A stretch of 9,284 nt of DNA from Bacteroidales bacterium (GTDB taxonomy: Bacteria > Bacteroidota > Bacteroidia > Bacteroidales > WCHB1-69), in NCBI GenBank assembly GCA_031272415.1, contig JAISTU010000015.1, positions 1-9,284 on the forward strand, read 5' to 3'. Shown here piece by piece: positions 1-5,978 of this stretch (position 1 is its first letter; every line of letters begins with the position of its first letter). Both the position numbers and the translations under genes were made by a program. The notes beneath the pieces were generated by a model that ran no database searches, was not told where the DNA came from, and saw only the letters and a program-made list of their open reading frames with translations.

Positions 1-1
1 G

Positions 2-337
2 CAAGGCATCCAATTGCAACATTTGAAAATTCCGGTTCAAGAATGGCTTTACAGGACTTCCATTTTGGCTTTTTTGAGAGGCTGTGGCATTGTTGTCGAG
101 GCTGAATTGCACACTTTCAAAGGGCGACCGGACTTGGTAATTTCGTATCGCGGTTCAACTTTTATTATCGAAATCAAAGTGGCATTCAAAACCGAAGACG
201 TGTCCGCAAAACTCACCGAAGCAGAAACACAAATCCGTGAAAAAGAATACATTAAACCCTATCCTGATGCCATTTGTTTAGCAATGGTGATTGATGACAC
301 TCAAAGGCAAATTGTGAAATGTGAAAAAGTGGAATAA
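2..337 (+). CDS. C-terminal part of a PD-(D/E)XK nuclease-domain protein (likely AAA-ATPase/PDDEXK_9 family), 5' end outside window
   Basis: The frame is open from base 2 and ends with TAA at 335-337. No credible start codon precedes the homology and the TTG at 14 is probably internal, so this is the tail of a longer gene. Numbering from that TTG, the segment GRPDLVIS (37-44) followed by FIIEIK (50-55) gives the PD-(D/E)XK signature, with Asp40, Glu53 and Lys55. A preceding helix-strand region contains Glu29 and Glu31. Downstream, QIREKEYIKPY (73-83) resembles the 'QI...Y...Y' helix of the PDDEXK_9 (DUF1703) domain. In Bacteroidota that domain is normally fused behind an N-terminal AAA-ATPase-like domain. 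These proteins are numerous and of unknown role, although a nuclease-like or mobile-element-like role is often suggested. The family match is from memory of the motif pattern; the ATPase half is inferred and not visible. The gene converges on thiC. Confidence 0.75.
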   Translation, partial: QGIQLQHLKIPVQEWLYRTSILAFLRGCGIVVEAELHTFKGRPDLVISYRGSTFIIEIKVAFKTEDVSAKLTEAETQIREKEYIKPYPDAICLAMVIDDTQRQIVKCEKVE

Positions 338-351
338 TTGAAAATTGCCCA

Positions 352-387
352 ATTTTAGAACAAATTTCTCCCAAAATGCAAAAAAAA
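352..387 (+). repeat. Dispersed hairpin repeat, copy 1
   Basis: The unit reads ATTTTAGAAC, then 8 variable bases (362-369), then CCCAAAATGC and a run of eight A. The same unit with a different 8-base centre lies on the minus strand at 5852-5888. Read on the minus strand, the arms ATTTTGGGA and TTCTAAAAT form a 9-bp stem with two G-U pairs and an 8-nt loop. The copy begins 14 nt after the stop of the upstream nuclease-domain gene and ends next to the thiC stop codon. I do not recognise it as a named element. Confidence 0.6.
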
Positions 388-388
388 C

Positions 389-2113
389 TCAATTATTTTT
401 TTCTCTCAAGCCTTTTGAGATTCGCATTGCGCAAAAATTAGGACCGCACATGGTGCAATATTGAGAGCCTTCTGCTTCTGCACCGTGTCTTGCCATAAAA
501 TATTCTTTTGCTTTTTCGGGGTCAAGACTAAGATTAAATTGGTCTTTCCACCGAAACTCAAAGCGGGCTTTGCTCAAAGCATTGTCTCTAACGCAAACGC
601 CTGGGTGTCCTTTGGCTATATCGGCAGCATGAGCCGCAATTTTATAACTGATTACGCCCACTCTTACATCTTCTTTATCAGGCAAACTCAAATGTTCTTT
701 TGGCGTTACATAACAAAGCATTGCCGTGCCCATCCAACCAATTTGAGCCGCCCCGATAGCAGACGTGATGTGGTCATAGGCAGGTGCAATATCTGTTACC
801 AAAGGTCCTAATGTGTAAAAAGGCGCATCAAAACAATGTTTTATCTGTTTGTCCATATTTTCTCGTATTTTATGCAATGGAACATGACCAGGACCCTCAA
901 TCATAACACCTACATTGTATTTCCATGCTGTTTGGGTCAATTCTGACATGGTTTCTAACTCGCCAAATTGTGCTTTATCATTGGCATCAAAAATGGAACC
1001 GGGACGCAAACCATCGCCTATCGAAACACCTGTATCATAATTTGCCAAAATTTGACAAATATCCTCCCAATGGGTGTATAAAAAATTCTCTTGCTGCTTA
1101 ATTTCCATCCATTTAGCCATAATACTGCCTCCGCGAGAAACAATGCCTGTCAATCTTTGGTTTGCATAAGGGATATGCTTGCGCAACAAACCTGCATGAA
1201 TGGTAAAATAATCCACACCTTGTTCGCATTGTTCAAGCAAAGTATCTTTGTATAATTCCCATGTCAGCAGTTCAATTTTGCCCTCAACCTTTTCCAATGC
1301 CTGATAAATCGGCACCGTTCCCACGGGCACAGGACAATTGCGAATTATCCACTCTCTTGTCTCGTGTATATTGGCTCCTGTCGATAAATCCATCAATGTA
1401 TCGCCCCCCCAGCGACAACTCCATACAGCCTTTTCTACCTCCTCCTCAATATTGGACGAAATGGCTGAATTGCCAATGTTGGTATTGATTTTGACCAAAA
1501 AATTCCGCCCTATAATCATCGGTTCACATTCAGGATGATTGATATTGGCAGGAATAAAAGCCCTGCCTATGGCCACCTCATTACGCACAAATTCGGGTGT
1601 AATATGCGTCGAGATACCCAATTGTGCATTGTTCATATTTTCTCTGATTGCCACAAATTCCATTTCAGGTGTAATAATTCCTGCCTTTGCGTAATACATT
1701 TGTGTTATTTTTTGACCTTTTTTGGCTTTGTATGGCAAATGATTGTGCTGAAAACGAAGATGCTCTAATTCCTTGTTATTCAATCTCATACGTCCATATT
1801 CCGAACTAAAGCAAGGCAAAATCTCAATATCTGACCGCCGATTGAGCCATTTTTCTCTAATTCTGGGCAAACCTTGCTTAAGGTCAATGGTTTGTGCGGG
1901 GTCTGAAAAAGGTCCGCTTGTATCGTACACAATAACAGGCTCATTTTCTGTTCGCACTTCTTCTTCGTTGACAATTTGTACGGTCGGAGTTAAATTTATT
2001 TTTCTCATAGGAACTTGAATATCAAATAGTTTCCCTTTTACATAAATTTTTTCCGAATTAGGAAACGGCGTCCGTGTAATATTCTGTTGTATTTCTATTG
2101 TTTTGCAACTCAT
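389..2113 (-). CDS. thiC: Phosphomethylpyrimidine synthase ThiC
   Basis: ThiC is a radical-SAM enzyme that rearranges aminoimidazole ribotide (AIR) into hydroxymethylpyrimidine phosphate (HMP-P), the pyrimidine half of thiamine. It acts in the cytosol. The 574 residues are full length for a Bacteroidota form. The C-terminal cluster motif CX2CX4C is present (Cys553, Cys556, Cys561, in YCTMCGPNFC) and binds the [4Fe-4S] cluster. His410 in EGPGH and His474 in TPKEH are spaced as expected for the second metal site. Other family blocks are visible: RRSDIEILPCFSSEYGRMR near 92-110 and LSTGANIHETREWI near 243-256. The gene is 64 nt downstream of the zinc-ribbon ORF on the same strand, so it may be read from that transcript. 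A separate promoter is only weakly suggested by ACACTTTG (minus strand, 2162-2155), one mismatch from TAnnTTTG. No TPP riboswitch and no other thi gene are present. Identity is very secure. Confidence 0.97.
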   Translation of the reverse strand: MSCKTIEIQQNITRTPFPNSEKIYVKGKLFDIQVPMRKINLTPTVQIVNEEEVRTENEPVIVYDTSGPFSDPAQTIDLKQGLPRIREKWLNRRSDIEILPCFSSEYGRMRLNNKELEHLRFQHNHLPYKAKKGQKITQMYYAKAGIITPEMEFVAIRENMNNAQLGISTHITPEFVRNEVAIGRAFIPANINHPECEPMIIGRNFLVKINTNIGNSAISSNIEEEVEKAVWSCRWGGDTLMDLSTGANIHETREWIIRNCPVPVGTVPIYQALEKVEGKIELLTWELYKDTLLEQCEQGVDYFTIHAGLLRKHIPYANQRLTGIVSRGGSIMAKWMEIKQQENFLYTHWEDICQILANYDTGVSIGDGLRPGSIFDANDKAQFGELETMSELTQTAWKYNVGVMIEGPGHVPLHKIRENMDKQIKHCFDAPFYTLGPLVTDIAPAYDHITSAIGAAQIGWMGTAMLCYVTPKEHLSLPDKEDVRVGVISYKIAAHAADIAKGHPGVCVRDNALSKARFEFRWKDQFNLSLDPEKAKEYFMARHGAEAEGSQYCTMCGPNFCAMRISKGLREKNN

Positions 2114-2177
2114 AATTTTCTCTGTATCAATATATTAAATATGTTGTTTAATTTCAAAGTGTTGTTGTGTTGTTTTT

Positions 2178-2366
2178 TCATAAATAGTCTTCTGCATTTT
2201 CTAATTCTTCGCTACATTCACGACAATAAAGTTTAAATTCATCATCAATGTCTTCGGAATGCGTCATTTCCAATTTGCCATCTATGATTTCATAAACATC
2301 ATATTGATTTGGCTCTGTTATAAATTCAGTTGAGCCACATTTACATCGTTTAATACGTTTTGCCAT
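2178..2366 (-). CDS. Small zinc-ribbon protein, function unknown
   Basis: A 62-residue protein with one CxC pair (Cys8, Cys10, in CKCGS) and one CxxC pair (Cys48, Cys51, in YCREC). The pairs are separated by a 37-residue mostly polar, acidic linker that contains NQYDVYEI. Four cysteines in two knuckles fit a single structural Zn site. The N-terminus is basic (MAKRIKR) and the C-terminus acidic (EELENAEDYL). There is no signal peptide or membrane segment. It sits between dnaB (45 nt upstream) and thiC (64 nt downstream), all on the minus strand. The cysteine pattern and the coding-like composition argue that it is a real gene. I recall similar small uncharacterised zinc-ribbon proteins but cannot name a function. 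A nucleic-acid or protein-binding role would be a guess. Confidence 0.75.
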   Translation of the reverse strand: MAKRIKRCKCGSTEFITEPNQYDVYEIIDGKLEMTHSEDIDDEFKLYCRECSEELENAEDYL

Positions 2367-2395
2367 AAAGATTATAATACCAAATTATTCTTTTC

Positions 2396-2403
2396 CAAAA
2401 TTA
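2396..2403 (-). promoter_or_regulatory. Possible -7 promoter element for the zinc-ribbon gene
   Basis: On the minus strand TAATTTTG matches the Bacteroidota -7 consensus TAnnTTTG, 29 nt before the ATG at 2366 and just after the dnaB stop. No good TTG -33 element is seen at the usual spacing, so this is tentative. Read-through from dnaB is an alternative. Confidence 0.35.
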
Positions 2404-2411
2404 CCTAAAAT

Positions 2412-3965
2412 TTAAAACGGCACTTGTTGTTCATGTGCAAAGCGGTTGGTGTCGCCTACAATGTCATCATTCATTGCGGACTGCAAAGTAACTACATTGC
2501 CATCTTCGCTGTTCATCAATTGTGAATAAGTCGCTCCCGTAGCCATAGACGCACTGTAATTGCTAAATTTATCAATATCACAAAATTTGGCTTGTTGAGC
2601 GATAAATTGCATTCTTACATCGCCGGTCCTTCCATTACGGTGCTTGGCAATAATAATCTCTGCTAATCCTGCCGAAGATTCTTTGTCATCAAACGATAAC
2701 CCATAAACCTCAGGACGGTATATAAATAGCACTAAATCAGCATCTTGCTCAATGGCGCCTGACTCACGTAAATCCGACAATTGCGGTCGTTTGGAAGTGG
2801 TAGAACGCTTTTCTACGTCTCTACTTAACTGCGACAAAGCAATAATGGGAATATGAAGGTCTTTGGCAAGTATTTTTAATGAACGGGAAATCGTACTTAT
2901 TTCCTGTTCACGGTTGCCTTTGGCTTCTTTTGTTCCTAACGACATCAATTGCAGGTAGTCAATGATAACGCATTGTATATTATGCTGTTGCTTCAAACGT
3001 CTGCATTTTGCTTTCAAATCAAAAATGGTCAATCCTGCCGTGTCATCAATAATCAGAGGTGCATCTGTTAAATTGGACATTTTATCTGTTAAAGTCAGCA
3101 TTTCTTGTTGCGACAATTTACCCGTTTTGAGATGCTCAATAGGAATGCTTGTTTCGGAGGATACCATACGCATCATAAGGTCGGCTGCAGACATTTCAAG
3201 TGAAAAAAATGCAACAGGTCTTTTGTAATCAATGGTCATATTTCTTGCCATAGAAAGCACAAGTCCCGTTTTTCCCATAGCAGGACGGGCTGCCAAAATA
3301 ATCAAATTAGAGGGCTGCCAGCCTTGTGTAATACGGTCTAAATCCGTAAATCCTGACGGAACACCCCGCAAAGCCTCTTCTGATTTTTGAAGTTCTTCCA
3401 ACTCCTTCATAAAATTTTGCATCAATTGCGGCATCGTTTCGCCACTGCGTGTAAAATTTTTCTCCGAAATTTCAAATAAATTCTGTTCTGTTTTTTCCAA
3501 AAGGTCTAATGCATCTGTGCTGTTGTCGTATGCCTCTCTAATGGCTTGACTGGAAATCTCAATCAAAGAACGCAAAATATGCTTTTCATTGATAATGCGG
3601 GCATGATATTCAATGTGAGCCGAAGAAATAACTTTATTAGTCAGCAATGCCAAATTATATGAGCCTCCGGCAGCATCTAATTTTTTATTTTTTCTTAATT
3701 TTTCGGTAACAGTCAGCAAGTCAATTTTTCCTCCCGTCGCAAAAACTTCGCTTATCGCCTGAAAAATAACTTTATGTTCCGGCTTATAAAACATATCTTC
3801 ATGCAAATGTTCCAAAACCAAACTTGCTGCTTCCGCCTCCAACATCATCGCCCCCAATACAGCCTCCTCAAAATCAACACTTTGCGGAGCAACTCTACCT
3901 TGTGCGTCTACAAATATCTCTTTTGTTTTGACAAACGTTCCCTTTTTTTCTTTAACCTCTGCCAT
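2412..3965 (-). CDS. dnaB: Replicative DNA helicase DnaB
   Basis: DnaB is the hexameric 5'-3' helicase that unwinds DNA at the replication fork and contacts primase (DnaG) and the clamp loader. The 517 residues contain both domains. The N-terminal collar spans about 30-135 (SVDFEEAVLGAMML ... HEDMFYKPEHKVIF). A linker helix (about 165-200) follows, then a RecA-like ATPase domain from about 203. Walker A is ARPAMGKT (226-233), with Lys232 and Thr233. Walker B is CVIIDYLQL (332-340), with Asp336. SQLSRDVEKR (378-387) and KHRNGRTGD (441-449, arginine finger region) are as expected. There is no intein. The start ATG is 4 nt after the lysS stop, which suggests translational coupling with lysS. The C-terminal 50 residues are low in conservation and end in VPF. 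Identity is secure. Confidence 0.97.
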   Translation of the reverse strand: MAEVKEKKGTFVKTKEIFVDAQGRVAPQSVDFEEAVLGAMMLEAEAASLVLEHLHEDMFYKPEHKVIFQAISEVFATGGKIDLLTVTEKLRKNKKLDAAGGSYNLALLTNKVISSAHIEYHARIINEKHILRSLIEISSQAIREAYDNSTDALDLLEKTEQNLFEISEKNFTRSGETMPQLMQNFMKELEELQKSEEALRGVPSGFTDLDRITQGWQPSNLIILAARPAMGKTGLVLSMARNMTIDYKRPVAFFSLEMSAADLMMRMVSSETSIPIEHLKTGKLSQQEMLTLTDKMSNLTDAPLIIDDTAGLTIFDLKAKCRRLKQQHNIQCVIIDYLQLMSLGTKEAKGNREQEISTISRSLKILAKDLHIPIIALSQLSRDVEKRSTTSKRPQLSDLRESGAIEQDADLVLFIYRPEVYGLSFDDKESSAGLAEIIIAKHRNGRTGDVRMQFIAQQAKFCDIDKFSNYSASMATGATYSQLMNSEDGNVVTLQSAMNDDIVGDTNRFAHEQQVPF

Positions 3966-3969
3966 ATAC

Positions 3970-5685
3970 TTATTGATTTGAAATCCAGTGTTTTACATCA
4001 TCTAATTGCAAAGCAGGAACATCTAATTTTTTCTTTTTCCGCAAGCCGTTGAGCGTATTATGTAATTGCGTGGCAACAGAGGCTTTTAATTCATCTGTTG
4101 TGTTAATGCCTGCCGCTCGTATGCAATCAATCCATATTTTGGGAATCCCTAAACTTTCAAATTGAGCATCTGTTGATATTTCGGGCTGCTTTTCGGGTCT
4201 CATTTGCGGGAAAAACAACACATCTTGTATAGACGGCGAGTTGGTCATAAACATTACCAATCTATCAATTCCAATGCCCATGCCTGATGTCGGCGGCATA
4301 CCAAATTCCAATGCTCTCAAAAAATCTTGGTCAATAAACATAGCCTCATCATCGCCTTTTTCGGAGAGCCGCAACTGCTCCTCAAACCGCTCTCTTTGGT
4401 CAATCGGGTCATTGAGTTCCGAGTACGCATTGGCTAATTCTTTGCCGGCGACCATCAATTCAAACCGCTCCGTGAGTAATGAATTTTCACGATGTCGCTT
4501 GCATAATGGAGACATTTCAATCGGATAATCGGTAATAAAAGTAGGCTGAATGTACTTTTTTTCACAACATTGACCAAAAATTTCATCAATCAATTTGCCC
4601 TTGCCCATAGTGGAGTCGGTGTCAATATTTAATTTTTGGCACACCTCAATTAATTGATTTTCAGACATATCCGTAATATCAAAGCCAGTATGCTCCTTAA
4701 TTGCATCAATCATTGTAATGCGTTTGAAAGGACGTTTGAAATCTACAATATGGTCGCCCATTGGCACTTGTGTAGTGCCGTGTAATTCCAATGCAATTTT
4801 TTCCAAAAGTTCCTCACAAGAATTCATCATCCATTGATAATCTTTGTATGCAACATAAACCTCCATGCAAGTAAATTCGGGATTGTGCATCCTGTCCATG
4901 CCCTCATTGCGAAAATTGCGACTAAACTCATACACCCCATCAAATCCTCCAACAATTAAACGCTTGAGATACAATTCATTAGCAATTCTTAAATACAACG
5001 GAATATCCAACGCATTATGGTGAGTAATAAAAGGACGTGCAGCCGCCCCACCCGGAATGGGTTGTAAAACAGGCGTTTCTACTTCCAAATAGCCTTTTTC
5101 ATTGTAATAATTGCGTATAGTATTGATAATCAATGCTCTTTGTTGAAAAGTTTTTTTAACATGCGGATTAACAATCAAATCCAAATATCGCATTCTGTAC
5201 CTTTGTTCGGGGTCAGTAAAAGCGTCATAAACTTTGTCATCCGTCTGTTTTACCACAGGCAAAGGACGCAATGACTTTGACAAAACAGAAAATTCTTGCA
5301 CATGAACCGTAATTTCACCCATTTGAGTTTTGAAAACAAAACCTTTTACGCCAATAATATCTCCCAAGTCTAAACGCTTAAAAACACTGTTATACAATGT
5401 TTTATCTTCTGTCGGACACAAATCATCTCTTTTAGCATAAATTTGAATTCTCCCTGTGCAGTCTTGCAATTCAAAAAAGGCAACTGCCCCCATAATGCGC
5501 TCACTCATAATGCGTCCCGCTAAACATACATTTGAAAATTGCTCTGCATTTTGTTCAAAATTTTCCAAAATCTGCTCTGCATAACAATTTACAGGGTATT
5601 CAGCCGCCGGAAAAGGGTTAATTCCCAGCGATTTCAATTCTTTTAATTTCTCTCTTCTTATTATTTCCTGTTCGCTTAAACTCAT
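3970..5685 (-). CDS. lysS: Lysyl-tRNA synthetase, class II, with C-terminal extension
   Basis: The enzyme charges tRNA-Lys with lysine in the cytosol. I place the start at the ATG at 5685 (MSLSEQEIIRREKLKEL), giving 571 residues. An upstream in-frame ATG at 5772 would add 29 hydrophobic residues unlike the family, and it would lie before the likely transcription start. The anticodon-binding OB fold is at about 55-140 (VCLAGRIMSERIMGAVAFFE). Class II motif 1 lies near 190-215 (YLEVETPVLQPIPGGAAARP). Motif 2 is RNFRNEGMD (256-264), with the ATP-binding Arg259 and Glu261. Motif 3 is GMGIGIDRL (468-476), with Arg475. The catalytic core ends near FFPQMRPE (491-498). Beyond it is a roughly 73-residue extension with IPKIWIDCIRAAGINTTDEL, which looks like the helix-hairpin-helix fold of the RNA polymerase alpha C-terminal domain. 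Extended LysRS proteins are, as I recall, usual in Bacteroidota. dnaB follows after 4 nt. Confidence 0.96.
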   Translation of the reverse strand: MSLSEQEIIRREKLKELKSLGINPFPAAEYPVNCYAEQILENFEQNAEQFSNVCLAGRIMSERIMGAVAFFELQDCTGRIQIYAKRDDLCPTEDKTLYNSVFKRLDLGDIIGVKGFVFKTQMGEITVHVQEFSVLSKSLRPLPVVKQTDDKVYDAFTDPEQRYRMRYLDLIVNPHVKKTFQQRALIINTIRNYYNEKGYLEVETPVLQPIPGGAAARPFITHHNALDIPLYLRIANELYLKRLIVGGFDGVYEFSRNFRNEGMDRMHNPEFTCMEVYVAYKDYQWMMNSCEELLEKIALELHGTTQVPMGDHIVDFKRPFKRITMIDAIKEHTGFDITDMSENQLIEVCQKLNIDTDSTMGKGKLIDEIFGQCCEKKYIQPTFITDYPIEMSPLCKRHRENSLLTERFELMVAGKELANAYSELNDPIDQRERFEEQLRLSEKGDDEAMFIDQDFLRALEFGMPPTSGMGIGIDRLVMFMTNSPSIQDVLFFPQMRPEKQPEISTDAQFESLGIPKIWIDCIRAAGINTTDELKASVATQLHNTLNGLRKKKKLDVPALQLDDVKHWISNQ

Positions 5686-5750
5686 AAAAAACTTTTTGTA
5701 TTGATACTGTGCTGCTTTTGTAACTACATACTTACTATAATTACAAAATA

Positions 5751-5758
5751 CAAAGATA
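5751..5758 (-). promoter_or_regulatory. lysS promoter -7 element
   Basis: On the minus strand TATCTTTG is an exact match to the Bacteroidota -7 consensus TAnnTTTG. It predicts a start near 5744 and a leader of about 58 nt before the ATG at 5685. The following bases, TATTTTG, are shared with the gyrA promoter. No clear TTG -33 element is present: the region upstream is the AT-rich heptamer repeat. Confidence 0.55.
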
Positions 5759-5771
5759 CACAAATTTATCA

Positions 5772-5799
5772 ATTAAAAATTAAAAATTAAAAATTAAAA
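5772..5799. repeat. Four tandem copies of ATTAAAA
   Basis: The heptamer ATTAAAA is repeated four times without error, then followed by a partial copy. It lies just upstream of the lysS -7 element, at the place where a -33 element would be expected. A simple-sequence AT tract of this kind could vary in copy number and affect the promoter, but that is inference. Confidence 0.8.
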
Positions 5800-5851
5800 A
5801 TCGCGAATTAGAGTGTAGAGATTGTAAATTTACGATTTTAGATTTTTTCTA

Positions 5852-5888
5852 TTTTTTTTTGCATTTTGGGATAAAAACGTTCTAAAAT
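5852..5888 (-). repeat. Dispersed hairpin repeat, copy 2
   Basis: On the minus strand this reads ATTTTAGAAC, then eight bases (GTTTTTAT), then CCCAAAATGC and a run of nine A. It matches copy 1 (352-387) at every position except the 8-base centre. The plus strand gives the arms ATTTTGGGA and TTCTAAAAT around an 8-nt loop. It lies between the gyrA terminator and the lysS promoter and is inverted relative to copy 1. Confidence 0.6.
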
Positions 5889-5910
5889 CCGTACCCCTGT
5901 CCTCCGCCTC

Positions 5911-5947
5911 AAAAAAGTGCCGATGCTTGTATAAAACAAACACCGGC
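5911..5947 (-). terminator. Rho-independent terminator of gyrA
   Basis: On the minus strand an 11-bp stem (arms 5947-5937 and 5929-5919, GCCGGTGTTTG with CAAGCATCGGC, two G-U pairs) closes a 7-nt loop TTTTATA. After AC it is followed by six T (5916-5911). It starts 31 nt after the gyrA stop codon, a standard position, and points only in the gyrA direction. This makes gyrA and lysS separate transcription units. Confidence 0.85.
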
Positions 5948-5978
5948 GAAGTTTATAAATATTAAATCTATGCGTACT

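Noticed and set aside
338..356. AAAATT-GCCC-AATTTT hairpin as a terminator for the upstream gene
   Set aside because: The stem is all A-T and is not followed by a T tract, so it is too weak to call.
352..387. XerCD dif-like recombination site
   Set aside because: The arms do not match the dif arm consensus and the spacer is 8 nt, not 6. The two copies are better described as an unidentified repeat.
395..430. Hairpin TCTCAA/TTGAGA as a thiC terminator
   Set aside because: The stem is only 6 bp, it lies inside the thiC coding end, and the bases following it on the minus strand are A-rich rather than a T run.
461..811. 116-residue plus-strand frame inside thiC
   Set aside because: It is a Cys/Phe-rich shadow of thiC with no homology; the opposite strand encodes conserved ThiC blocks.
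2114..2177. TPP riboswitch upstream of thiC
   Set aside because: The gap is only 64 nt and lacks the conserved aptamer core motifs.
5686..5772. Longer lysS start adding 29 residues
   Set aside because: The extra residues are hydrophobic and unlike LysRS N-termini, and the ATG at 5772 lies upstream of the -7 element at 5751-5758.
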